DNA from: Schistocerca nitens
Taxonomy: Eukaryota > Arthropoda > Insecta > Orthoptera > Acrididae
Length of the DNA: 64,000 bases
Assembly: GCF_023898315.1 (NCBI RefSeq)
Contig: NC_064619.1
Coordinates: forward strand, 370,962,150 to 371,026,149
Direction: 5' to 3'
How positions within the stretch are numbered: position 1 is the first letter of the stretch; each line of letters begins with the position of its first letter. The position numbers were made by a program, and so were the translations under genes. This document shows positions 34,333-45,666 of this stretch, piece by piece. Under the pieces are notes generated by a model. The model did not search any database and was not told the DNA's origin. It saw only the letters and a list, made by a program, of their open reading frames with translations.

Positions 34333-35464
34333 TCAAGAGTCACCTGCTGCCACCGACTTATTGCCTGAGCAGTCCATATCCATTGTGCCTGAGGGTCTGG
34401 CGTTACCTAGGTCCTCAGAGGATGCCAGAATCTCCACTCCATCCAAAGATGCATAGCTTGTAGGTAGCAGTGGTGTGGGTGCCACCGCAATTTCTTTGGT
34501 CTTATGGGTCTTCTGTTTGGACTTCTCTCGCTGCTCCTTGGATTTCCCTGGCTGGGAGGACTTCACTGGCTCAGTCTCCGGGACTGAGGATGAGCGTGAG
34601 CCGCTGGTGGGTGTCATGTTTCCCACTAGCAGAAACCTGGGAAGGGAGTGACGAAAGACCCCTCCCTAGTGAGAGGAGCCGCAGAAGACTTATGCTTCTC
34701 TGGCTTAGAAGTGGGGACAGAAGTCCTTGATGGTTGGGCAGGGGTGTTGCTCCTGAAGTAGGTGGTTTGGCAGCAACAGGGACGGAAATGCCCCCCACCA
34801 TCAAGGGGGCAGGTATAGTCTTCCAGCTCTGAGAGGTGATTGGGGTTGGTCATAGCCACAGGATGTGAGTACTCAAATTTCCTATTGGCCTCAGTGTATG
34901 TCAGTCCATCCAGGTTATTGTACTCCATAATTTTCCTTTCTTTCTGGAGAATCCTGCAGTCTGGCGAGCAAGGCGAATGGTGCTCTCCACAGTTGACACA
35001 GATGGGAGGCAGGACACATGGAGTATTGGGATGTGATGGGCGTCTGCAATCTCGACATGTGACACTGAAAGTACTTCCAGCACTTAAAGCACTGCACTAG
35101 GGGAAGGATATGGGGCTTTACATCACAGCGGTAAACCATCACCTTGACTTTCTCGGGCAATGTATCACCCTCGAAGGCCAAGATGAAGGCACTGGTGGCA
35201 GCCTGAATATCCCTCAGACACCAGTGGACACACCTGGACGAAATGTACCCCTCGTCGCTCTAAACTGGCGCGCATCTCATCGTCAGAGTGCAAAAGAAGG
35301 TCCCTGTGAAATATGATACCCTGGACCATATTTAAGCTTTTATGGGGTGTGAAGGTTACAGAAGCATCCCTCAGCTTGTCACAAGCGAGTAACGACCGTG
35401 ACTGGGCAGAGGATGCTATTTTGATGAAGAGTGACCCAGATCTCATTCTGGACAAGCCCTCCAC
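34333..35464 (-). pseudogene. LINE copy B ORF1
   Basis: Minus-strand frames 35165-35464, 34915-35181, 34626-34928 and 34333-34626. The central part holds the degraded zinc knuckle CFKCWKYFQCHMSR, and the C-terminal part is Ser/Lys/Pro-rich. Same layout and wording as copy A ORF1. Confidence 0.8.
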
Positions 35465-35478
35465 CTCCCCAAAGTGTC

Positions 35479-35527
35479 CTCTAAAAAAAAAAAAAAAACA
35501 AAAAAAAAAAAAAAAAAAAACAAAACA
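35479..35527. repeat. A-rich tract inside LINE copy B
   Basis: Two long A runs separated by single C bases. Copy A has only AAAAAA at the matching place, so this is a local expansion, not an insertion tail. Confidence 0.85.
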
Positions 35528-36425
35528 CCTCAGGCTTCATCATCATGAAAGATTCCCAAGCAGCTCTGGGCAAATAAGATCCACTGCCATCCCTAGCCTG
35601 AAGTCCTCCCACAGTGTGGCGAGGGAGGAGAAAGATTTGGGGTCGTACTTCTGTGTGTTGAATTGAGCTCGTGATCGCTTAGAGACTGCTCGTGTTTCAC
35701 CACCAGCAAGAAATGATGGACTATGCTTCATCACGTGTCATCCCTCCTGATGCCACCCACTCTGACAAGGGGTCCTCCCCATGGGTGCCACCCAGCCGCA
35801 GCATAGGCCACCTGGCAGGATGGCCATTGCCGAGAGTTCCAATGCCCCTTGGCATATGTTGGGAGTTAACGGTGCAGGCATCATCAGCAGAGCAATCCCT
35901 GTGTGGTCCGGGAGCTACAAACAACAGGGTACATGGCCGCTCCAGCACAATAGACTGGCTACTGTGCTGGATATCAGGTCCAAAGAAGTCCACGCTCATC
36001 GTCGACGCAGAAAGCGACAATGCATAGTGCATGGTGGAAAATGCACCCATGAAGGTGATGGAGAATGGGCAGGACTGAAATACGACGATGAGAAAGTGGG
36101 CTAAAGAGCTCAATGCCTGATGGACACGATGCATCACGTAAGGTGCCCTTCCTCAATTGGCTCACTCTTCGGGAAAATTTTGAAAAATGGAGGGTCAAAC
36201 CCTACAGGGGACCACCACATAAAGGTCAAAGCATGTGAGACTTCTTTTAGTCACCTCTTACAGTAGGCAGGAATAACTCTGGCCTGCTCTAACCCCCGGA
36301 CCCATGGGAGGGGCATGCCTGACAGATCCAGATCTTTGAATCAGTCTGTAGCATATATACCAAACAGCTGGGTCACTTGGGTCCGATTCCTTAACATTTG
36401 TTCGAAGGTGGGTTGGATCACAGAA

Positions 36426-37715
36426 CTAAATACCAGGTGACGATGAGATTTTCAGCACCTGTTGAACAAAAGGGATACACCACCAAATCCAGAATGGTGG
36501 TTCACCAGCCTCTGTACACAGACTCTGAACTGGACTGGTCCGAAAGGCTCCAGTTGGTATCATAATGCCATCATGGTGGACAGAATCTAACATCCAGAGG
36601 GAGGAAGGATGGGCCGATCCATAGACCACACTGCCATAGTAAAAGCGTGATTGAACAAATGCGCTCTAAAACTGCAGGAGGCGAGACCCGTCAGCTCCCA
36701 ATATTTTTCTGCCAAGGCATTTCAAAATGTTCAAGAACCGGAAGCCCTTTGTTCATAGGTCTTTCATGTATGGGAGTCATGTTAATTTCTTGTCAAATAA
36801 TAAACCCAATAAGAGCACTTGAAAGTGTAAAATACTGTCCCCCATTGTAAGCTCTAGTTGGTTAAAATTCCGATGAGCACGATTAACATTGACACACACA
36901 ACCTTCTCAGGTGAGAACCGAAAACCAGTTGTCTGAGTCTAGGTTGCCAGCCTCCTAATTGTCAGCTGCAGCTGCCTCATTGTCGTCGTAAGATCAGAGG
37001 AAGAGTAGAAGAACGCAAAGCCATCCACAAACAAAGAGCATTTGACAGGGCTCCTGTCTGTGGAGGAAATGCCATTGACAATGATGGCAAACAATGTGAC
37101 ACTGAGGACACTGCCCTGGGACTACCATTCTCCTGAACATAGCATGGCCTACGTGATAACGAAAACCCCGGTCCTCGAGAAAGGATTGGATCAGAAGTGG
37201 CAGGTGTCCACGCAGCTACCATTCATGAAGTTGGCGAAGGATGTTGTACCTCCAAGTAGTGTCATATGCTTTTCCGACGTCAAAAAACACAAAAACTAAA
37301 TGGTTTTGGCGTGAGAAGGACTCTGTATCGCCGTCTACAGGAGAATTAAGTTGTCAAGAGTGGAGCGGTAGCACCTGAAACAGCACTGGGAGTGGCTCAG
37401 GTGACCTCAGGACTCTAGCAGCCAGACGAAGTGGTGGTTGACCTTGCGTTCTAGAGTCTTACCCATACAATTGGTAAGGGCGACAGTCCGATAACTGTTA
37501 GGGGCGCTATGGTCCTTGCCTGGTTTCCACAATGGAATTAAAATTGCCTCCTTCCAAGTCGTGGGGTACTGTCCATCAAACCAGATCTGACTGAAACAAG
37601 AGAGGAGCTGACCTTTCGCTTCAGGGCACAGATGACGAAGCATGGTACAATGGATCTGATCAGGTCCTGGAGCAGAGTCCCTGGCTGCAGATAATGCTGA
37701 TTCCAGTTCCCACAT
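36426..37715 (-). pseudogene. LINE copy C reverse transcriptase
   Basis: The frame at 37407-37715 has SAPGPDQIHCTMLRHLCPEA and WKPGKDHSAPNSYRTVALTN. Frames at 36977-37222 cover the palm in shifted readings. The frame at 36426-36629 has VYGSAHPSSLWMLDSVHHDG and TGAFRTSPVQSLCTEAGEPP, the linker to RNase H. Several frameshifts. Confidence 0.85.
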
Positions 37716-38084
37716 GGAGAATGGAAGGTTTTAGACTTACTAGTTATGTGGGAAGAAATTGAGCTTCCTCATCTCTGCAGTCCAACGGAATATCTGAACA
37801 GCAGGAACTTGTATGGATGACGAAGTAACAGTAAAGAAATGTTCCGCTAAAATGTGAGCCATGTCTTCTGGTGAGTCCACCAAGACCCCATTATTTGACA
37901 AGGCCATAAATCCGTCTTATTGATTCCCAAATGTGCACAGCGGAAGTGGACCGATTAATGGAAGTCGTGAATTCCCTCCAGGAAGGTCTCTTCCATTCTT
38001 TGACCACTCACTTTGCATGTTCTCTTGCAGACCTGAAGGCATGAAGATTGTCTGTAGTTGAACACTGTTTGAAGTTCTGAAGAG

Positions 38085-38990
38085 CTATCCATCTGGCCCT
38101 GATTGCCAATGAACAGTCGTCATTCCACCACGGTACAGGCTGTCGTCCGAGGTGGTTACTAGACCCAGGATAAACTCTGTGACAGCCCTTCGGATATCAT
38201 GAGCTACATGGGCCACCACCTCTTGTGCACAATCCTTTCGTCCAAAAATAGCCTGTCGACTGTACTGTAACCAATTTGCCCTTTGTATCATAAACCTGCG
38301 TGGACTCCTGCTGGTCACTGTCCTAGTCGGCAAACAGATCCACATCGCGAAGTTGTCACTAGAATATAAATCTGGAGACACTTCCCACTGAACTGAGTCT
38401 GCACTAGCTGAGGAACGAAGGCAGAGGTCAGTAGCTGAAAAAGACCCTTTAGCTATGGAAAAGTGAGTCATCTGACCCACATTCATAAGGCAGATATTCT
38501 CAGAATTGACAAGTCGCTCGATCATCCGACCCCCGGAGGAAGTAGTAGTTGAGCCTCATAGCACATGTGGGCATTGAAGTCCCCCACAAGGAGGAATGGA
38601 CGTGAGAGTGCCTGGAAGAGGTCTGCCAGTGAGTCTGCATCCAAAGCATCACTGGGGAGGGGGGGGGGGCAGGTACAAAGAACACCCTGTGATAGTAAAG
38701 GGTGTGAGAACTTTCACAATTGCTTGCATGGTCGTGGTAAGAGGGTCAGGGGAGGAGTGGCATCTATCATCAAGGACAATAGCCACTCCACCTTTAGCCC
38801 TGTCTCCAGTAGTATTGTCCTTCCTGTATATGTCGTAGCCCCATAATGCAGGTGTCTCTGTGACTTTAAGATGCATTTCTTGTAAGCAGATGCAGAAAGA
38901 TATATCCTGGACCAATAGCTGCAATTCTTCCAAATGTGAGCAATATCCATTCAAATTCCACTGTAACACAGAAGTCCCTGTGGAAGCCAT
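38085..38990 (-). pseudogene. LINE copy C endonuclease
   Basis: The N-terminal frame 38649-38990 has SVLQWNLNGYCSHLEEL and ICLQEMHL (catalytic Glu). The C-terminal frame 38085-38525 has THFSIAKGSFSATDLCLRSS and SSDNFAMWICLP, where the usual S-D-H reads S-D-N. A poly-G run at 38658-38668 disrupts the centre. Confidence 0.85.
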
Positions 38991-39469
38991 TGCTTAGTGA
39001 TGGTGGTTCTTTTCTTTCTCTTTCGGAGGTAGCGATTTACCAGGGAGGTCGGGGGAACATTAGCCGGTTCCGTGCTCTCTGGTTCCTCTGATTGGAAGTC
39101 CATATCCTCAAGGGCATAGCCTCAATCAGAAAGTGAGAGAGCTCGTCGATCCGAGGGTATAACTAGTGCTTTCTTGGACTTAGAACCACTTTTTGAAGAA
39201 CGTTTTTCTTTGCTGACAGGAGGAGGCAGTTGCCTGGATTGCGGGGATGGCTTAGTTGGCTTCTGATGTTGGGGAGTGGTATGTGGCTCAAGTGGTAAGC
39301 CTACTACTGACGACTTCTGAATGACATCAGCTGCAAGCGGAGAATTTCACCCACAGGTACATTGACAAGTGCATGAGCTCGTACTTGAATCTGTGGTCTG
39401 AGTTTGTGTGGAGGCATCACCCTTAGCAATTGGTGTCTTAAGGGCTGATGCAAAAGAAGTAACAATAAC

Positions 39470-40254
39470 TCATTCTTGCATAGCTTTGAAAGTCTTTTTA
39501 ACTTCACCATAGGGTATGGTTCTCTTTATTTTCAACTCTTGAATTTTCCTTTCCTCCTTGTAAACTCCACACTTTCTGCTTCCCACTGGGGGATCCCCAG
39601 AGCAGTTTACACATTTCGGAGGAAGTGTACAAGAAGTCCCTGACTCTTGAGCGGAGCCTCCACAATTGCCACATGTAGCCTTCCTGTTACATCCCATAGT
39701 GATATGGCCAAATCTTTGACATTTATAGCATCCCATGGGGTTAGGAAGAAAAGGGCGAACCGTAAGGCGGATATAGCCTGCAAGGATATGTTCCAGTAAT
39801 TCTGGAGTACTAAACGTTAGGATAAACATTGCCGATTTTTCCAATTTGACATTGACTCTCCTCATATAATTCTGCACCTCCCTGATGCCCACATTCTTCC
39901 ACTCTTCGCATAACTCCACGGGGTTCACCTCCATTATATCGGAGCAGGTAACCATGCCCTTACTAATGTTAAGGGCGTTATGCAACTCAGTCTTGACTGG
40001 GTAGTCACCTATGGCCTTACATCCCAGAAGCTAGATATTTGGTTGGAACTAGCAGTTTCGACTAAAATCATTCCATTACGAAGTCGTTTGACACTTTTCA
40101 AAGAACCGGCAATACCTTCGAATGTCTTGTAAATGTAGAAAGGGGATATCTTCTCAAAGCTTCCACCATTTCGCTTGATTACAATGAAAGTGTTGATGCA
40201 CACTAATGCCCTGTTACTATTATTCTGAGGCTTCTTTTCTGGAGGACTCACCAA
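39470..40254 (-). pseudogene. LINE copy C ORF1 (three zinc knuckles)
   Basis: The main frame 39470-39985 (171 codons) has a row of Cys/His knuckles: CYKCQRFGHITMGC, then CGNCGG, then CVNCSGDPPVGSRKC. It is preceded by the RNA-binding-like segment VNVKLEKSAMFILTFSTPEL. The N-terminal frame 40009-40254 has ALVCINTFIVIKRNGG. The knuckles are better kept than in copies A and B. The nucleic-acid-binding chaperone role is inferred from the family. Confidence 0.85.
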
Positions 40255-40780
40255 CTGAGCTCTCTTTGATGAGTGGTTGTAGGTGCTGCCTGACGTACAC
40301 CCGTCCCATCAGGAGTAGTAGTTTCGTAAGACAGTTCCATAGGGATCCCATGAGACGTTAGGGAAACAAATGTCAACTCAGGCACAGCCCTGCATGCATG
40401 AGCAAGCCTTATGCAACTGGGGGGCCCCAGGTGCCCCAGAGGTTGCCCTTTAAAACTGTTTTACCTCAACAGCCATTCACCTCCTCAGCATGTAGCACAC
40501 CTTGAGGTTGAGGGTTATTTTTATAGAGGTGTGTAGCTTCCTCGCGGTCCAGACGGTGAAGCCAAGACCGCTGTTCTCTGAACCACACAGCATTCCACAG
40601 CTGCACCGCACAGTGGTCACTAAAGTATGACCAGAGCTTACGGTGACAGAGGACTGGTGGTGCTTACCAGTCCCCAACTCAAGAAACCCGGGGTTGCCAA
40701 GCCTATACTCAGCAAACGAATGCTGAGCCCCTGAGGGGCGTTACAGATGGAGAACAAGCTCAGAATGCTTCAATGATGGG

Positions 40781-40912
40781 GAAGGAAATCAGCCATACTC
40801 CTTCACGGTAACCATCCCAGCATGTCAGGAGTGATTTAGGGAAATCATGGAAAAGCTAAATCTGGATATCCGAACACAGATTTGAACTGTAGTCCTCCTT
40901 AATGAGAGTCTG
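40781..40912 (-). mobile_element. SINE fragment between LINE copies C and D
   Basis: A diverged fragment of the 22459-22698 SINE family (GTGATTTAGGGAAATCATGG, then AGCTAAATCTGGATATCCGA). It is located right at the junction of two LINE copies. Confidence 0.75.
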
Positions 40913-42530
40913 GGATGGAACACTATTAATGAGCATAGGTTCAGAACACGACATCAAGGGGGGACGTGAGGCATCTGTGTTCACCGGAGAAGCCTTGTCC
41001 TGATTCTCCTCCACCTCCTTTACAGCCTTTGTTGGCTGTAATTCTTGCACAGGCCCATCCATGATGAATGTGGAGACAGATGAAGAGCAGGCAGCCATGG
41101 GACCCACAGGCTGCAGTTCCGGGAAGAGAGGTCCTGAGACAGAGCCCTGTCACTAGTAGATGCCGGATAAGGAAGCTGTTACTCTGGCCATAAGTAAGCA
41201 GTAGTTCATTAAGATGGTGACACAGAAATGGGAGAAATGGTTTGGAAAAAAAATGGGGTAGTGGGAGGGAAGGCAGTGACTTTCACACGATTGGTCCTCA
41301 TATCAACAGGGTGTAGGCATCCATATTTTTTTCTTGCCACAGTATAGAAGATGTGGTAAATAGATTTATATTCCTGAATTTTCTTCTCTTTCTTGAAAAC
41401 TGAGCAAAGTGGTGAACATGGAGGATGGTGCTCTGTGTAACTCGCCTACAAAGGTGGTTGTTCACAAGCTCTATCTTCATTACCGCATTTTGGGTCCACT
41501 GCGCAGTGGGATGATATACATATGACAAAAACAAAAGCATTGGAAGCACCTCATGGGCATTTTCACATCACATCTATACACCATGACTATTTCTACTGGA
41601 GGACATTCCCTTCAAAGGCTAAGAAAAAGGCTCCTGTATCTGTTCAGGTGTCCTTAGGACTTTCTCGGATATGTTAGACAAAATGTATGCCTTGTCGGTC
41701 AAGATTAGCCCAAGGATTCTTGTCTGTTGGAGCATAGGTCTTTGTAGGAGATGATTCCTTGACCCACAAGTTTTGTATGAGACAATGGTCTCTTATATGA
41801 CACCGCGACATTCACATTCTGTAACAGCCATAAATTTTGCACCAAAGGAGACTTCAATCATTAGTAATCCATTGCTAATTTTTTTCCAATGATTCAGCTT
41901 CTTCAAATGTATCTTTAATATGTTCCACAAAAATTAATGGCTTTGTCACAGTAAAAGTATCCAACATTTTGAGTACATACTAAGCACTGGATAAATTGTT
42001 TGACTGACATCTGGTTTGTCCCTCTTCCCATGGGTTAGCCAGTTATAACTGTCCACACTGAAATTTCTATACCTGTTTGACGAGACAGTTGGATCAGATA
42101 GGCCATTATCTTCTTCTATGTTCCAGGTGTATAATGTCTGCCCTGATGCCACTTATTCTGATCAAGGGCTTTTCCCACGAGCACCACCCGGCCGCAGCAA
42201 AGGCCATCTGGCATAATGCCCAATCCTGAGAGTCCTGATGTCCCAGGCACACATGGGAAATTAGCAGCTCAGGTACCAGAAGCCTGATCCCCGTGTTGTC
42301 AGAGGGTTCCTGAGAAGAGGAAATAACAAGCCCACCACATTGGATTGGCTAATGTGTTGGCTTAGAAGCACAAGCAACAGTCTACACAGGTGCCGTGCAC
42401 AGACGATCTTTAACTCTGTATGAACTAAGCACTATTTAAAGCGTTCTTCCCCAGTCCATCTACACTACGGAAAAAATTTGGAAAATGGATGTCAAATGCA
42501 GAAGGCAACCAAAAATTACCTCAGGCAAAA
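40913..42530 (-). mobile_element. I-like LINE copy D (5' UTR + ORF1 only)
   Basis: A diverged relative of copies A and B. The 5' UTR matches around 42130-42510 (compare 5310-5780 and 35740-36180). ORF1 pieces lie at 41298-41549 and 40856-41153. Endonuclease and everything downstream are missing. It is the most decayed of the group, so probably the oldest. Confidence 0.7.
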
Positions 42531-44550
42531 CGTGATGTAAAGTAAATGAATGAATGAATGTTCAAAGAAAAGAATGCTGAACTTAGAATAGCCAGGTCAA
42601 CATCAAAAACTGCCACCATCAGAAAATGAATAAGAGAATGAAGGTGGTACAATAGCTTGGAACCCCATGCCCATCTCAGATGTACTTGTGAAAGAGTCAT
42701 GAACCCCTGATGGGAAAGTAATGTTGGTTTGATTTTCCTAAATGAAGAGGATAACCTCTGCATGGATGTGTTGCCAAAAGTAGAACAGGTAATCGGAATA
42801 AATACCATCAAATGTGAAAGACTGTGGGAGACACTGTAAATTGATATAATAGCCTGAAATGTGGCTATAAAAGGAATGGCTTGTTCGTCAAGACAGTTCT
42901 TCCAAACACACAGTGTTGTACGGATACAAATCCTTGACATCAAATTTTTAAGTGAGGTCAACCAACCACCGAATAAAATCTTTTAAGTCAATAACATTTG
43001 CAATTTATTCTGGTCTACTGGTAATTTTCTGGGTGTCCCCAGTGGTGTGGTGTGGCCACATACTGTATGTAAATAACATCTGATTGTGATGCTCGGTAAG
43101 GGGCAGGACATGTCAACTAGTTGTTGCTGCGAACCATGAGGGTGCCACTGAATATGACTACAGAATGTGTGATATTTAGGTATCTTTGAATGATGTCAAA
43201 CTACTGTTCATTTAGGATTTCATATATTCTTGTAATAAAAGTTTCCACCTGTTGAAGAAGGCTATGACTAAATAAGTGACTTAGTTGAATTTAGAAGTGT
43301 TGGTGAACCTAATAAAAAGTACTACTATTTATTATACACAGAACAATAAACACTGATGTTGAGTACCAGTTAATTATTGGATGCGATGGACTGAACAGAA
43401 GTGATGACAGAGATTTGAGTACATCCAGTAATCAATACTTGCTTGTAAAATAATAGGGAGATGAGAGTTTTCTGTCTGTTCCCAATTCAAACATGTAATC
43501 TGTAAATAAAGCCAAGCTTGTTGAGAGTAGAACACTGAACAAAAGCCGATAACAAGAACAAAGAAGTGCAGGCACAATGTGGGTCGAAATACAATAAGCA
43601 GAATGGCATGCTTGATAGCAGCTCTTGCAATGGACTGCTCTACACTCAATCAGGCTGCCTGGTGTGCACCACTGCTACATGTGGTTCAGCCCATGTGACA
43701 TTCCTCACTTGCCCCTGGCAGCAATCGTAAACCAAGAGATGTAGTGCCTCTAAGCCATGACTGATATCAGCCATTGCTGAGGGTATTAAAAAGAGAAAGG
43801 TAAGTCAAAAGCAAATAATATGCAATTACAGAAATAATTAAAGAGTGATGATATCTAACAATGCTGTGCGTATGGGACTTTTTAAGCAAATGGATTCATA
43901 CACACCGTACTCCCTAGCTCTGGCTGTACCCTCCACATATGATATTTTTATGTTCCCTGGAAAGGGACCTTACAGGGAAGATTTTATAGGAAACAGAATA
44001 ATTGCTAAACACAAAAAATTGTGTTATGAAAACAAGCAGTCAGACCTAAGTGATACTTCTGTGTGATTGAGATATCTAGCTGGAGGACCCATCACTACTG
44101 CCCCTTTTTGACCAGGAGAGGAATTTTAGTTAGTCTTGGTTACAGACTCTAACACCTCTCCTTCCTCACATTGAAAATGGAATGACACTTGCATCATGTA
44201 AAAAATGTTATATAATTGTCACACTAAAATAATTTTTTACTTTGTTCCACTGAATAGGAACATAACCAACCACACGTAAATGATGATGTAATATTTAATT
44301 ATGTTTTATTCTTAACACACATGATATTTTCTTTCACAGTGGTTAAAATATCCAGGAAGGGAGTGCAAAAATTTGTCTACATATGTATCCTGATTTACGT
44401 GTCATAGTCTTGATCAACAACTTCTAACAAACAGTATCACTGTTCCTCGAAGAAAACCGTAAGTGGTTACTTTTCTGATCTATCTAACATCCAAACAGGG
44501 GCTGCAGATCTAATTACAAAGATGTTAGCAATAAAATAGAACTTATTAAG
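42531..44550. other. Unassigned AT-rich stretch
   Basis: A short (TGAA)n run lies at 42546-42562. A 146-codon minus-strand frame (42521-42961) and a 73-codon plus-strand frame (43845-44066) have no recognised motif. Nothing further is supported. Confidence 0.4.
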
Positions 44551-44563
44551 TAGCACTGTACAG

Positions 44564-44874
44564 AGGAACTATACCAGCAGCCCAACATAGCAGCAACTGC
44601 CAAAGCCAAACGAATGCAGTGGGCCGGCCATGTGGCCCGGATGGAGGATCACAGATGGGCTCGGAAGCTCCTGGATTTCACATCTACAGGAAAGAGACCG
44701 CCAGGGAGACCCAAGAAGCGTTGGAGGGATGGACTCCATGAAGATTTAAGCAAAGTGTCAATAGATGTGGACGAATGACGGATTGCAGCAATGGACAGAA
44801 TACAGTGGAGGAGGAAACTTGTAGATGCATGCGGTCCACTGGGCCTGATCACATAGTAGTAGTAGTAGTAGTAG
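44564..44874 (+). mobile_element. 5'-truncated LINE 3' end with (TAG)n tail
   Basis: The plus-strand reading ends a LINE polyprotein: KRMQWAGHVARMEDHRWARK, then GKRPPGRPKKRWRDGLHEDL and the stop. A (TAG)8-like tail follows. A perfect 13-bp target duplication TAGCACTGTACAG flanks it (44551-44563 and 44875-44887), and one in-frame stop is present. A well-preserved, probably young 5'-truncated insertion. Confidence 0.9.
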
Positions 44875-45118
44875 TAGCACTGTACAGATATTAACATCTG
44901 AGTCTTATAATAGTACAAGTCTATGGGAACTGATATACAGTCAATCATAAGTGGAAACTTTTATTTTTAATTAATGTGTATATAAGGAGAATGACACTTG
45001 TAATCTGAAAAACACTGTAATTTAGTTTAATCCCAATGTCTGGTGTACGTAATATCTTTTACTGTAATACATAGATAATGAGATGGGAACCTTGAAAACA
45101 GCCTGTCCAGAAGGAGAA

Positions 45119-45152
45119 GAAGAACAAGAAGAAGAAGAAGAAGAAGAAGAAA
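45119..45152. repeat. (GAA)n microsatellite
   Basis: About ten GAA units. Confidence 0.9.
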
Positions 45153-45271
45153 TACCCACAAGTAGTTGGCAAAATTTGTGCAAAAGTATTTACAGAAAAT
45201 AACACAATATAAACATGAACCAAAAAAGTCCCCATAGGAGCAGTCTAATATTAACAACAACATTATACCGT

Positions 45272-45327
45272 ATATTAATATAATTAAAAATAATATATTA
45301 ATATAATTAAAAATAATATATTAATAA
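45272..45327. repeat. Tandem ~22-bp AT-rich repeat
   Basis: Between two and three copies of ATATTAATATAATTAAAAAT-type units. Confidence 0.85.
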
Positions 45328-45384
45328 CAGGTTTCTAAGTGAACTCAAATGCTTACACTCTTTGCAATTGTCTCAAAAGAATTT

Positions 45385-45390
<6 letters not shown>

Positions 45391-45438
<48 letters not shown>

Positions 45439-45614
45439 TGGCTCTGAGCACTATGGGACTTAACATCTGAGGTCAACAGTCGCCTAGACTACTTAAACCT
45501 AACCAACCAAAGGACATTATACATATCCATGCTCGAGGCAGGATTTGAACCTGTGACCGTAGCAGCAGCGTGGTTCGAGACTGAAGTGCCTAGAACTGCT
45601 CGGCCACAGCAGCC

Positions 45615-45651
<37 letters not shown>
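45391..45651. repeat. (GA)n microsatellite split by a SINE
   Basis: GA runs at 45391-45436 and 45617-45651 flank the SINE. The right run passes into a G run at 45653-45665. Confidence 0.9.
45436..45616 (-). mobile_element. tRNA-derived SINE inserted in a GA microsatellite
   Basis: Minus-strand SINE of the GGCTCTGAGCACTATGGGAC family. The tRNA-like head at the right has the B box complement GGATTTGAACCTGTGACCG. The GA repeat on both sides hides or is the target duplication. Confidence 0.9.
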
Positions 45652-45653
<2 letters not shown>

Positions 45654-45666
45654 GGGGGGGGGGGGA

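Larger units (their letters stand above)
31881..36315 (-). mobile_element. I-like LINE copy B, inserted into copy C
   Basis: The same family as copy A. It has a 5' UTR (36315-35470), ORF1, endonuclease, reverse transcriptase and a partial RNase H, and stops at a poly-C/G run at 31881. Two faults stand out. One internal deletion fuses the RT palm (LYADDF near 32480) to the RNase H region, losing the thumb and the first RNase H Asp. The other is a loss of the last C-terminal part and 3' UTR right at the junction with copy C. A GAGGGG word at both junctions may be the target duplication. An A-rich expansion sits at 35480-35525. Confidence 0.8.
36316..40745 (-). mobile_element. I-like LINE copy C, 5' part (second family)
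   Basis: The 5' UTR (about 40260-40745), zinc-knuckle ORF1, endonuclease and reverse transcriptase of a LINE that differs in wording from copies A and B. It is cut at 36316 in the region just before RNase H, where copy B starts. The matching 3' part lies at 30768-31880. Together the two parts form one interrupted element of about 5.5 kb, a normal size. Confidence 0.85.
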
